Shown here: piece by piece, positions 56,224-64,000 of the stretch | Numbering within the stretch: the first letter of the stretch is position 1 | How the letters are laid out: each line of letters begins with the position of its first letter | DNA from: Flammeovirga aprica JL-4 | GTDB taxonomy: Bacteria > Bacteroidota > Bacteroidia > Cytophagales > Flammeovirgaceae | Length of the DNA: 64,000 nucleotides | Assembly (NCBI RefSeq): GCF_012844305.1 | Contig: NZ_JABANE010000026.1 | Location: 28,981-92,980, forward strand | Direction: 5' to 3' | Made by a program: the position numbers and the translations under genes | The notes under the pieces: model-generated | The model's input: the letters and a program-made list of their open reading frames with translations, nothing else | Databases searched by the model: none | Told to the model about the DNA's origin: nothing

Positions 56224-56385
56224 TAAGTACAAAGTCAAAAATAAATCATAGTTAATTCTAATCTATTTTTTGTGAGTACAACGCTAAAAAACGTATTAAT
56301 AGTGGTTCTATTAATACGTTTTTTGAAGGAAGTAATCGCAAAAAATAAATAGAATTAGTATGAGATAGTTTTGAGTTTGTACTTA
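56224..56385. repeat. 162-bp MITE-like element, copy 2
   Basis: Imperfect 36-bp terminal inverted repeats (taagtacaaagtcaaaaata at left; the right end reads inwards as taagtacaaactcaaaacta). A perfect 17-bp central hairpin at 56286-56324 (aaaaaacgtattaatag) could also terminate the sulfatase transcript. Lies 7 bases after the sulfatase stop. Orientation is opposite to copy 1. Confidence 0.8.
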
Positions 56386-56481
56386 TATATACATCAACAA
56401 ATTTCCAAGTAGTTATAATAAGTATAAATCACAGTTGTTTTTCATCTGTGATTTTTTGTAACACACTTTTAAACCACAATT

Positions 56482-58437
56482 ATGAAAAGAAGAGATTTTT
56501 TAAAGTCCGGAGCTAAAGGATCGTTAGCTTCTGGGTTATTACTTACGGGTGCAAACCTTGAAGCAAAAGATAAAAGCCCTGGTCATGGTTTAGTGAGCAA
56601 CCGTAGTAAAGACAATTGGCAACAACTGAGCAATGGTGAAAAGGGCACGCCAGAACGTTTTAAAAATATAAATTACAAAGTAGTCGTTATTGGCGGAGGT
56701 ATGGCTGGGATTTGTGCCGCTGTTGCTTCTGCCAGAGAAGGTGTAAAAACACTTTTAGTACAAGACCGCTCTGTTTTAGGAGGCAATGCTTCTAGTGAAA
56801 TCAGGGTTTTGGTCAATGGAGTAAACCACCTCCAACCCGATTGGATTCCGGAAAGGGAAACTGGCTTGATTGAGGAAATATTATTACACAACCGCTTTTT
56901 AAATCCTCAAGAATCATTTTCGGTTTGGGATCATGTACTCTATGATTTTGTAATTCGTGAAACTCACCTTGATTTGCTTTTAAATACACAAGCCATCAAT
57001 GTGGAAATGAAAGGAAGTACTATTAAAAAAGCCATTTGCTGGCAGACGAGTACAGAAACTGAATTTCATATATCGGCTGAACAGTTTATAGACTGCTCGG
57101 GTGATGGATTATTGGCCGCTACTGCTGGTGCAGAATATAGAACTGGAAGGGAAGCGGGATCGGAATTCAATGAAAAATATGCTCCTAAAGAAGCTGATGG
57201 GTGGCAGATGGGTGCTAGTTTATTAATAGCTGGAAAAGATATGGGAAAACCTACTCCTTATACTCCACCTTCTTTTGCTATTCCTTTTGACTTGAAAAAA
57301 TCACATCCTAAAAGAAAAGTCCGCTCGTTTAATGAAGGGTATTGGTGGGTGGAAGTTGGTTCTCAAAATGACATCATTGCTGATCAAAATGAGATTCAAG
57401 AAAAACTCATGGGTTATGTACATGGTGTATGGGATTATATCAAAAATTCGGGAGAATATGAAGGAACCGAAAATTACGCATTGGAATGGATTGGATCTGT
57501 ACCTGGCCGTAGAGAATCAAGGCGTTTTATGGGTGATCATATCCTTTCTGAAAGAGACCTTGTAGATCATCATCATTTCGATGATGCCGTTGCTTACGGA
57601 GGTTGGTCATTGGATGAACACAATCCGGGTGGTATTGAAAACCTAGAAGAACCTCCAAGTTACTTTCATTATCACTTTAAAAAAATCTATCAAATCCCCT
57701 TCAGAAGCCTCTATTCTAAAAATATAGACAACCTCTTATTCAGCGGAAGAAATATAAGTCAAACCCATATTGCATTATCTTCCACTAGAGTGATGGCCAC
57801 TTGTGCCTTAATGGGGCAAGCAACTGGAACAGCGGCGGCTATGTGTGTAAATCACAAAACCAACCCTAGAGGTATCTACAAAAAACACATCAAAACACTG
57901 CAAGAAAAGCTTTTAATCAATGACGCTTTTATTCCTGATCATCCTTCAGTGGATACCAATGACAAAGTAAAAGAAGCTCTTCAAATCACTGCCTCAAGTA
58001 CTAAATCGGGAAATGCCTCCCTACTCAATGATGGCTGGTCAAGAGATTTTAACGGTAAAGAACATCACTGGGCATCCACTTCTCTCCCTGCCACTGTTAA
58101 TATAGATTGGGAAGCACCTGTTGATCTTTCTTCTGTTATTGTCAAATGTGATACGAATGTAAAAATGAATATCATGATGAGAAATAACTACAACAACAAA
58201 AAGATCTATACTGATAAGGTACCTCCTGAACTTTTAAAATCCCTTTCTCTTCAAGCAAAAATTGAAGGTAAATGGGTGGATCTAGGTTCGCTAGATAACA
58301 ACCAAACAAGACGTATTAAATTTAATTTCGATCAAATCAAAACGACTAGTATTCGTATCAAAATGAATGAAACATATGGTCTAGATTATGTGAAGTTATT
58401 TGAGGTCAAAGCGTTTGAAAATACAATCATCACGTAG
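56482..58437 (+). CDS. Tat-exported FAD-dependent oxidoreductase with discoidin-like C-terminus
   Basis: 651 residues. Twin-arginine signal KRRDFLKSGAKGSLASG. The FAD-binding Rossmann motif VVIGGGMAGICAAVASAREG is near residue 72, of the FAD_oxidored family. The C-terminal 130 residues look like an F5/8-type discoidin domain. This family is often found in Bacteroidota polysaccharide loci, but its reaction is not established here. It follows sulfatase 3 on the same strand. Its last codons ATC ACG TAG run into the terminus of repeat copy C, so the repeat supplies the stop. Confidence 0.87.
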   Translation: MKRRDFLKSGAKGSLASGLLLTGANLEAKDKSPGHGLVSNRSKDNWQQLSNGEKGTPERFKNINYKVVVIGGGMAGICAAVASAREGVKTLLVQDRSVLGGNASSEIRVLVNGVNHLQPDWIPERETGLIEEILLHNRFLNPQESFSVWDHVLYDFVIRETHLDLLLNTQAINVEMKGSTIKKAICWQTSTETEFHISAEQFIDCSGDGLLAATAGAEYRTGREAGSEFNEKYAPKEADGWQMGASLLIAGKDMGKPTPYTPPSFAIPFDLKKSHPKRKVRSFNEGYWWVEVGSQNDIIADQNEIQEKLMGYVHGVWDYIKNSGEYEGTENYALEWIGSVPGRRESRRFMGDHILSERDLVDHHHFDDAVAYGGWSLDEHNPGGIENLEEPPSYFHYHFKKIYQIPFRSLYSKNIDNLLFSGRNISQTHIALSSTRVMATCALMGQATGTAAAMCVNHKTNPRGIYKKHIKTLQEKLLINDAFIPDHPSVDTNDKVKEALQITASSTKSGNASLLNDGWSRDFNGKEHHWASTSLPATVNIDWEAPVDLSSVIVKCDTNVKMNIMMRNNYNNKKIYTDKVPPELLKSLSLQAKIEGKWVDLGSLDNNQTRRIKFNFDQIKTTSIRIKMNETYGLDYVKLFEVKAFENTIIT

Positions 58438-58661
58438 GGGCAGACCTGCGTGTCTGCCCGCTGTACCACAACAATAGCCATTTTTAAAAAACAATACGAA
58501 CTACAAGAACACATTAATTATATCAAAGCCTAAAACACATATTTTTTGATTTAATATTAATTATTTGTGGTACAGTGGGCGGAGACATATGTCCGCCCCT
58601 ACGTGGTTCTGTGATGTTTTTTGTGGTGGTGCGGTGGGCAGACACGCAGGTCTGCCCCTAC
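58434..58661. repeat. GTAGGGGCAGAC inverted-repeat element, copy C, with internal extra terminus
   Basis: Left end 58434-58459 and inverted right end 58636-58661. A third, diverged terminus (gggcggagacatatgtccgc) is at 58577-58602, suggesting a nested or tandem insertion. The TAG of the left end is the stop of the FAD oxidoreductase gene. The CTA of the right end is the stop of the DUF1287 gene on the other strand. Confidence 0.85.
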
Positions 58662-59239
58662 TGGTATCGGTAATGCCCTATAATTTTATATTCAAAAATT
58701 ATATCTTCTAATACTTGTCCGCTTCCCATATTGTGAATGATCATAGGTCTTTTGGAAAAATAAGTGGTTTCTGTAGATACGATTCCAATATGTTTGAGTC
58801 CACCTCCAAAATCCCAGCAGACAATATCTCCTGCTTTATAATCACTGGCATTTTCTGTGATTGGTAATTCGGTACCAAACCTTGAGAAGAAGGTCATTAA
58901 ATTTGGTACTCTCCTATGATCTATATTCTTATCCGTTCTTGTAAGTCCCCACATTTTTGGGTATTTACTAAAATGGGCTTTCATATCTTCATGTACTTCT
59001 TTTTGAAGGTCGATTCCTAATTTTCTGTATGCTCTAATCACTACATCAGTACAAACTCCCTTATCAGCAGGAACATCTCCATTGGGGTAATCAATACTAA
59101 AATAAGATGGATCGTACACTACATCTTGTTGGGTGAGCGTCATGGTTGAATCTGCCAACTCTTTGTAAAAGTCATTTTGAGAAAAAGCAAGAGTTGAAAG
59201 AAAGAATAATGGAATAAGGTGAAATAGCTTATATTTCAT
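58658..59239 (-). CDS. DUF1287 family exported protein
   Basis: 193 residues from the ATG at 59239; an upstream ATG adds 9 residues before an otherwise good signal peptide (LFHLIPLFFLSTLAFS, then Q). The core has the DUF1287 pattern GVCTDVVIRAYRKLGIDLQ with the Cys, RRVPNLMTFFSRFG, and GDIVCWDFGGGLKHIGIVS with a His. It resembles an NlpC/P60-type Cys-His hydrolase, so a cell-wall peptidase role is plausible but unproven. The TAG stop lies in the terminus of repeat copy C. Confidence 0.85.
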   Translation of the reverse strand: MKYKLFHLIPLFFLSTLAFSQNDFYKELADSTMTLTQQDVVYDPSYFSIDYPNGDVPADKGVCTDVVIRAYRKLGIDLQKEVHEDMKAHFSKYPKMWGLTRTDKNIDHRRVPNLMTFFSRFGTELPITENASDYKAGDIVCWDFGGGLKHIGIVSTETTYFSKRPMIIHNMGSGQVLEDIIFEYKIIGHYRYQ

Positions 59240-59408
59240 AACAGTAATTTGATAAAGGTTAATCATCAGATATCTTAAGTAAAAGATAGAAAGACAACTT
59301 ATGTTCCAAGTCTAGCGCCTTTAATATTATTTAGCATTTGTAATCCAAGAAACAATACTCTATTACAGCTGTCCAAATAATCACCTTTTCTGTAATTTTT
59401 GATCAAAA

Positions 59409-59447
59409 AAAAGCCTCATCTTAATTAATTTAAAATGAGGCCTTTTC
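59409..59447 (-). terminator. Terminator downstream of menB
   Basis: Stem gcctcat / atgaggc with an AT-rich loop and, on the minus strand, a run of eight T. 30 bases past the menB stop. Confidence 0.7.
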
Positions 59448-59471
59448 ATATTTAATGATCTAATGAATGGA

Positions 59472-60314
59472 TCACGGGAATTTAGGGAATTTAGAGAAAT
59501 CTCTTTTTCTTTTCTCCAAGAAAGCATTTCTACCTTCCACAGCTTCCTCTGTACCGTAAGCTAAACGTGTTGCTTCACCGGCATAAACTTGCTGTCCTAC
59601 TAATCCATCATCGATTAAGTTGAATCCGAATTTCAACATTTTGATGGCAGTTGGAGATTTAGTCATGATCTCTTGCGCCCAGTCATAGGCTTCTTGCTCC
59701 AACTCATCGTGAGGAACAACTTTGTTGACCATACCCATCTCGTAAGCTTCTTGAGCAGTGTAAGTGGCACCTAGGAAGAAGATTTCTCTTGCTCTCTTTT
59801 GGCCGACTTGTCTTGCCAAATAAGCTGAACCAAAACCACCGTCAAAACTTGCTACATCTGCATCAGTTTGTTTGAACTGAGCGTGTTCTTTACTTGCTAG
59901 AGTCATATCACACACTACATGCAAACTGTGACCACCACCTACACACCAACCTGGCACGACAGCAATCACTACTTTATTCATAAAACGGATTTGACGTTGT
60001 ACATCCAAGATGTTGAAACGGTTCACTCCATTTGTACCTTTATAACCTGTGTTTGATCTTACGCGCTGATCACCACCAGAACAGAAAGCCCATCCTCCAT
60101 CTTTAGGAGACGGTCCTTCACCTGTAATTAATACGACCCCAATTTCTTGACTTTCATGGCAAATAATAAGTGCTTCCCATATTTCATCAACTGTTTTTGG
60201 TGTGAATGCATTACGACATTCCGGTCTATTAATAGCAATACGAGCCACACCATTCAATTCCTTGAAAGTGATTTCCTCGTATTCTTTAATTGTTTTCCAC
60301 TCTAAACTTGCCAT
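59472..60314 (-). CDS. menB: 1,4-dihydroxy-2-naphthoyl-CoA synthase
   Basis: 280 residues from the ATG at 60314; the in-frame ATG 10 codons earlier lies too close to the promoter. Crotonase fold. The family signatures are [17 protein letters not shown] and [19 protein letters not shown], the oxyanion-hole segments of Men[21 protein letters not shown] carries the catalytic Asp region. It closes the naphthoate ring of O-succinylbenzoyl-CoA in menaquinone synthesis. No other men gene is nearby. Confidence 0.95.
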   Translation of the reverse strand: MASLEWKTIKEYEEITFKELNGVARIAINRPECRNAFTPKTVDEIWEALIICHESQEIGVVLITGEGPSPKDGGWAFCSGGDQRVRSNTGYKGTNGVNRFNILDVQRQIRFMNKVVIAVVPGWCVGGGHSLHVVCDMTLASKEHAQFKQTDADVASFDGGFGSAYLARQVGQKRAREIFFLGATYTAQEAYEMGMVNKVVPHDELEQEAYDWAQEIMTKSPTAIKMLKFGFNLIDDGLVGQQVYAGEATRLAYGTEEAVEGRNAFLEKRKRDFSKFPKFP

Positions 60315-60341
60315 TGTTGTATGTTTGTTTTTAAAGTGATA

Positions 60342-60349
60342 CAAATGTA
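60342..60349 (-). promoter_or_regulatory. -7 promoter element for menB
   Basis: Minus-strand TACATTTG, an exact TAnnTTTG match, 27 bases upstream of the chosen start. It supports the ATG at 60314. Confidence 0.55.
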
Positions 60350-60446
60350 GTGAATTAAGTATTAAGTACTAATACAAAATTAGTTATCAACTATTTTTAG
60401 CATTTGTACATCAGAGACAGAAGTAAAATTGAAATACAACACAAAA

Positions 60447-61352
60447 TTACAGTCTTTTGATTCCTTCCTCTTCTATAACATTATTTAGACGCAGAGGAAA
60501 GTCTGTAATGATACCATCTACACCAAGATGGATCATTTCCTGCATATCATCTTCATCATTTACCGTCCAAGGTATCAGTTTAATGTTTTTCTGATGACAT
60601 TTTGTAGCTAGATCAGAAGTCACATATTTAAAATCCGGACTGTAAACGTTGGGTTCGAAACCTAATAGTTCAAGGTTTTCTTCAAAAGAGTTTTCATTTT
60701 CAATAAGTAGTACGGTCTGAATCTCTGGTGCTACTTTTTTCACTTCTTGTAAAGCCCCAACATCAAAGGACTGTATTGTCAATCTATCTTTGATTTTGTA
60801 TTGATTGATTTTGTCTAATACCAACTGTACAAATTCTTCGACTTCTGGGTGATAGATATTATCATACTGAGGTCCTCGTTTGATTTCAATATTGTAAAAT
60901 GGCTTTTTAATTTCTTTTGAATCAGCATATGCTTCTGCTTTTTCAATCACTTCACCTAAAAGAGGCTTGTAAGTTTTGATTTTTTTCTGATTAGGAAAAC
61001 GGGGATGTTTTCTTGAGCCAACATCATATTTTTTGATTTCCTCATAATTCATTTGGTAAAGGTTCTGCTGAAGTTCCTCCTCTTTTGTTACTTTTTGCCC
61101 ATCAGGTTTAATAGCGATCTCATGTGAAAAATAAGGTTCATGTGATACCACTACTTTTTTGTCTTTGGAAATTACCACATCCATTTCTAAAGTAGTCACC
61201 CCTATTTCCAGTGCTTTTAAAAATGCTTCATTTGTATTTTCAGGATAAATACCTCTACATCCTCTGTGCCCCTGTACATCTAAAGTTTGGGGTTTAATAT
61301 GGCAAGCTGTTACTATAAAAATTAATAGTAATGAAAGTTGTAGTTTTCTCAT
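60447..61352 (-). CDS. Glycerophosphodiester phosphodiesterase, lipoprotein
   Basis: 301 residues from the ATG at 61352. Lipobox ending IVTAC. Catalytic GDPD motif GHRGCRGIYPENTNEAF contains the two key His/Arg/Glu positions, followed by TLEMDVVISKDKKVVVSHEP. The C-terminal barrel motifs are IPWTVNDEDDM and GVDGIITDFP. It hydrolyses glycerophosphodiesters to sn-glycerol 3-phosphate in the periplasm. A TAnnTTTG box lies only 3 bases upstream of the start. Confidence 0.92.
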   Translation of the reverse strand: MRKLQLSLLLIFIVTACHIKPQTLDVQGHRGCRGIYPENTNEAFLKALEIGVTTLEMDVVISKDKKVVVSHEPYFSHEIAIKPDGQKVTKEEELQQNLYQMNYEEIKKYDVGSRKHPRFPNQKKIKTYKPLLGEVIEKAEAYADSKEIKKPFYNIEIKRGPQYDNIYHPEVEEFVQLVLDKINQYKIKDRLTIQSFDVGALQEVKKVAPEIQTVLLIENENSFEENLELLGFEPNVYSPDFKYVTSDLATKCHQKNIKLIPWTVNDEDDMQEMIHLGVDGIITDFPLRLNNVIEEEGIKRL

Positions 61353-61355
61353 ATC

Positions 61356-61363
61356 CAAATGTA
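61356..61363 (-). promoter_or_regulatory. Possible -7 element overlapping the start of the GDPD gene
   Basis: Minus-strand TACATTTG fits TAnnTTTG but is only 3 bases from the ATG at 61352. If used, the mRNA would begin at or near the start codon. It may be a chance match. Confidence 0.3.
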
Positions 61364-61694
61364 ATCATATGATTTCAAGAAGGAGACTTTTAAGATGAAA
61401 TATTGTAAGGTTTATCTTTTTTTAAAAAAGAATTCAAACTATGTTCATCATTACATCTCATTATTGCACTTAAATAAGAATGAAATAAAATAAGTAAGAT
61501 GTAATTATTCATAAAAATATTACAATGAATAATTAAAACGTTACACAATATATTACTTTTCTACTATTGCATGCTTCAAGCAATAAGGATACATTACACC
61601 ATACCTCATCTGTACTTTTTGCTATAAGGCTGAACTATTTTAAAAATTGACTTGTTGAGAGTGATGTAAACTTTTTAAACCAAGTGTTTTTTTG
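61364..61694. other. Divergent intergenic region, nothing further supported
   Basis: AT-rich DNA between divergent GDPD and transglycosylase-like genes. A 32-codon plus-strand frame at 61395 has no supporting features. No repeat or clear hairpin. Confidence 0.3.
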
Positions 61695-62318
61695 ATGAAT
61701 AAATTAGTACCCCTTATCATTAGTTTTAGTTTATTATCATGTGGCGTAATGGCCACTACTACCATCCCTGACAGTATTGTTGTGGCTAATCAGGTGATTT
61801 TAATTGATGAAGATGGAAAGAAAAGAATTCTTCAGAAGTATCTTTCGTTAACCAAATCACAGAAGTTTTACCATGAATACTTGAGTCAAGTGAATCAGTC
61901 TATTTTTAATGTCAATGGCATTCTCTCAAAGTACAAGCTGCATACAGATTTGAAGTATGTCGCAGCGCTTGAAAGTCATATGAACCCAAAGGCAGAAAGC
62001 CGTACTGGAGCAAAAGGAATTTGGCAGTTTAAATACGATACCGCTATGGAGTTGGGATTGATTTATGACAATGCTGATAAAAGAGAATGTGTAATGGCGA
62101 GTACTCATGCTGTTGCTCAGTATTTTATGCATCATCTTGATTATTTAGAAGAAGATTATCTGAAGGTAATTCTTGCACATCATCTCGGCTTACAGGGAAC
62201 TCTTATGTATATGAAAAATCAAAGAATTCAGAAACTGAATCAGATCAACAAAAACACACATATCTATCTGATTCATTATTTGGCCCACTATATTGCTCTA
62301 AATAAGCATTTCAATTAA
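61695..62318 (+). CDS. Lytic-transglycosylase-like (SLT) lipoprotein
   Basis: 207 residues from the ATG at 61695; the TTG one codon earlier is less likely. Lipobox ending SLLSC. The SLT core is present: YVAALESHMNPKAESRTGAKGIWQF, with the catalytic Glu of ALES and the GxxGxWQF motif. The second half matches the MltD-like arrangement but is short and has no LysM domain. It probably cleaves peptidoglycan glycan strands at the outer membrane. A terminator follows the stop directly. Confidence 0.85.
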   Translation: MNKLVPLIISFSLLSCGVMATTTIPDSIVVANQVILIDEDGKKRILQKYLSLTKSQKFYHEYLSQVNQSIFNVNGILSKYKLHTDLKYVAALESHMNPKAESRTGAKGIWQFKYDTAMELGLIYDNADKRECVMASTHAVAQYFMHHLDYLEEDYLKVILAHHLGLQGTLMYMKNQRIQKLNQINKNTHIYLIHYLAHYIALNKHFN

Positions 62319-62320
62319 AC

Positions 62321-62366
62321 AAAAACTCCTTCAACTGATATTATAACATCGGTTGAAGGAGTTTTT
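62321..62366. terminator. Bidirectional terminator
   Basis: 19-bp stem with one G-T type mismatch (aaaaactccttcaactgat against atcggttgaaggagttttt), between the convergent transglycosylase-like and lysine-rich genes. Confidence 0.88.
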
Positions 62367-62378
62367 ATATTAGTACTG

Positions 62379-62684
62379 TTAAGCACTTTTCTTGACAGAT
62401 TTTTTCTTTGCTTTGGCTTTTTTCTTAGAAGATTTCTTTTTCGCTTTCACCTTTTCTTTCTTCTTTGCTACTTTCTTCGCTGCCTTTTTCTTTGCCTTTG
62501 CTTTTTCTACTTTTTGGGCTTCTTTTTTAACCGCCTTTTTCTTGGCTTTGATTTTCTCCTCTTTCTTTTTTGCTTTTAACTTTGCTTCCTTTTTCTTGGC
62601 TGCTAGTTTTTTATTTTTTTTCTTCAAATCAGAGGCTTTCAATTTGATTACTTTAGTCTTTTTCTTTTTATCTTTTTTCATCAT
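62379..62684 (-). CDS. Lysine/alanine-rich histone H1-like protein
   Basis: 101 residues from the ATG at 62684 (a second ATG follows at once; an earlier one at 62705 adds 7 residues). More than half Lys, with Ala, Glu and Val, in short KKKAAKK-type repeats; no hydrophobic core. It resembles the disordered C-terminal domain of histone H1 and bacterial AlgP/HC1-like proteins, so nucleic-acid binding is likely. The AT-rich opposite frame is a mirror artefact. Confidence 0.7.
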   Translation of the reverse strand: MMKKDKKKKTKVIKLKASDLKKKNKKLAAKKKEAKLKAKKKEEKIKAKKKAVKKEAQKVEKAKAKKKAAKKVAKKKEKVKAKKKSSKKKAKAKKKSVKKSA

Positions 62685-63198
62685 TATTAGCTTTTGTATA
62701 AACAATTTTTCCTTTCACAATTTAGAAATCAACCTCACGGTTTTTAAAAATTTGGGTCATGAAATTGTTCATATACATGAAATATAGTTAACAGTTTGTT
62801 AATTTATAGGTAATTTTCAAGAAATACTAATCTGTGCTTTACTTTTAATGATTTTATTTCGGTTAGAGTTAACCTAAGCAATGATTTCTGGCCGAGTGTA
62901 TTTTTTTTAATTTTCCAACAAAATTTTGTACTACTAGAAGATAGATTTAATAAATAAAAGTCATCTCTCCCTATTATAAAATCCATAATTATCTTTGCTC
63001 TGTATTAAAAAAAACAGAAATGTAAACTTCATTTCTCTTTCTTCTTATTCTATTTATTAGTGTACAAAAATGGCAAACTGACTAAAAATTCATAACTATT
63101 TTCTTCATAATGTTATTGTATCTAACAGCTTTCAAAAAAGACTTTTAAAATTAAAATAAGAAGATCATACGGTTTTAATTCAACAATATTAAAGTATT
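62685..63198. other. Intergenic region before the last gene, nothing supported
   Basis: About 510 AT-rich bases. A 60-codon minus-strand frame (62804-62986) lacks any recognisable feature. No clean promoter motif for either neighbour. Confidence 0.3.
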
Positions 63199-63951
63199 AT
63201 GATTAATAGCAAACTCATCCAACTTTTAATGAAAATCTACCCTGCTTCTATTGTTAAGCAGGATCCCCATGTCCAAGAACTTCTTCCTTCTGAAAACTTT
63301 ATAGAGGTATTACTTTCAAAAAAGCTGATAAATGAAGATAGTACTGATGCTAATAGAATTTCAGTTTCCAAAGAGGTTCACTTATACATCTCTTTTGTTG
63401 TAGAAAAGAATCTTTTTACGGGAGAAATTGAATACATATCTGACCCTGAGCTGTTGCAACAATTTATTAAATATGTAGGTGATGAATATGAATACCTTAA
63501 TTATGAAGTGTTATTTTTCGACAAAGAAAGTTTCAATAAAGCTATTGCTCAATTAGATTACGATGTGAAATATCATGACACTGAAAAAGATAAAATGCTT
63601 TTTGTTCCTCTAAATGATTCGGAAGAAGAAGAAAAACTTTTTGAAGCTTTAAATGAAATATCATCCCACAAAAAGAAATATACTCTCCATAGGTATTTAC
63701 AAGAAATTGGTACAAAAACATCTGACTTAGGCTTTACATTTACTAGTCATGATAATGATTTTCTATCGAAGTCTAATGAGAGTTTGTTCTTTTTAAAACC
63801 CATTTTCAGACATATTAATACTGATGCTTTGGGTCCATTGCCTAAAATTTTATTAACATATACTTCAGATGAAGGAGTAATACCATTTGTCAACGCAGGA
63901 ATTGAGCTTGATGAAGAGGATGAAGAAAGGGTGATGGCTATTTTAGGTTGA
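63199..63951 (+). CDS. Hypothetical cytoplasmic protein, unknown family
   Basis: 250 residues, not recognised. No signal peptide or membrane helix. Very acidic overall, with Glu/Asp clusters (DSEEEEKLFEAL and the C-terminal DEEDEERV). It seems to have two alpha/beta halves: up to about residue 110, then 115-250 starting DYDVKYHDTEKDKMLF. The length, codon use and clean frame support a real gene. No neighbour gives a functional clue within the window. Confidence 0.65.
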   Translation: MINSKLIQLLMKIYPASIVKQDPHVQELLPSENFIEVLLSKKLINEDSTDANRISVSKEVHLYISFVVEKNLFTGEIEYISDPELLQQFIKYVGDEYEYLNYEVLFFDKESFNKAIAQLDYDVKYHDTEKDKMLFVPLNDSEEEEKLFEALNEISSHKKKYTLHRYLQEIGTKTSDLGFTFTSHDNDFLSKSNESLFFLKPIFRHINTDALGPLPKILLTYTSDEGVIPFVNAGIELDEEDEERVMAILG

Positions 63952-64000
63952 TCTAGCTACATCCGTTACTAAAATTACCACATTTATAGTAATGTTTTTC

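Noticed and set aside
56286..56324. Dedicated terminator after the third sulfatase
   Set aside because: The perfect hairpin is the centre of the 162-bp repeat and recurs at 51115-51152, so it belongs to the element, although it may terminate transcription incidentally.
62392..62787. 131-codon Phe-rich plus-strand frame
   Set aside because: Mirror of the lysine-rich gene: AAA/AAG codons read in reverse give Phe/Leu. No biological feature.
62804..62986. 60-codon minus-strand frame in the gap before the last gene
   Set aside because: Low complexity and no features; not supported as a gene.

Overview
The window looks like chromosomal DNA from a marine, polysaccharide-degrading member of the Bacteroidota, probably near Flammeovirga or its cytophagalean relatives. 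That placement is inferred from family content. The DNA is AT-rich. Promoter-like sites match the Bacteroidota -7 consensus TAnnTTTG. The gene set includes a GLPGLI-family protein, a type IX secretion C-terminal domain, a hybrid one-protein two-component regulator, a GH86 agarase/porphyranase, GH2 enzymes and sulfatases. I see no rRNA, tRNA, CRISPR array, intact transposase or prophage.

Layout. 1-4565: tripartite RND efflux operon on the minus strand (lipoprotein membrane-fusion protein, RND pump, TolC-like protein cut by the window edge). 5117-6269: a TerB-like protein converging on and overlapping a DEDDh exonuclease. 6481-11620: operon of two TPR membrane signalling proteins, a SpoIIE-type phosphatase followed by a hybrid histidine kinase with REC and AraC domains. 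11894-16923: AraC regulator with a VOC protein, then MATE transporter with bifunctional glutathione synthase. 17293-22055: an unknown small membrane protein, SbcC and a PH-like membrane protein. 22396-28841: three-gene beta-glucan/cellobiose operon (GH3, GPH-type transporter, GH94 phosphorylase). 28996-30945: PLP decarboxylase converging on a MogA/MoaB protein across a strong shared terminator. 31084-32186: an unlisted 50-codon double-glycine-leader peptide gene followed by a GLPGLI protein. 33192-34028: an EF-hand-like membrane protein.

34290-58437 is a sulfated-galactan (agar/porphyran) degradation region: three sulfatases, two GH2 proteins, a secreted GH86 enzyme, a VPS10-like propeller protein, a Tat-exported FAD oxidoreductase, and an embedded NtrY/NtrC-like two-component pair. 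It has no SusC/SusD pair in this window. 58658-63951 is mostly housekeeping (DUF1287 protein, MenB, glycerophosphodiester phosphodiesterase, lytic-transglycosylase-like lipoprotein, lysine-rich H1-like protein) plus one unrecognised protein.

Three families of small non-coding repeats are scattered through the window: a 228-244 bp element with GTAGGGGCAGAC ends, a 162 bp MITE-like element with TAAGTAC ends, and GAATGAAG-flanked elements. They sit strikingly at gene 3' ends. In four cases the stop codon of the neighbouring gene lies inside the repeat terminus. The most interesting candidate system is the tiny double-glycine peptide at 32034-32186. It has a 15-residue leader matching the C39-peptidase consensus and a 35-residue core with one Cys near each end, directly upstream of a GLPGLI gene.
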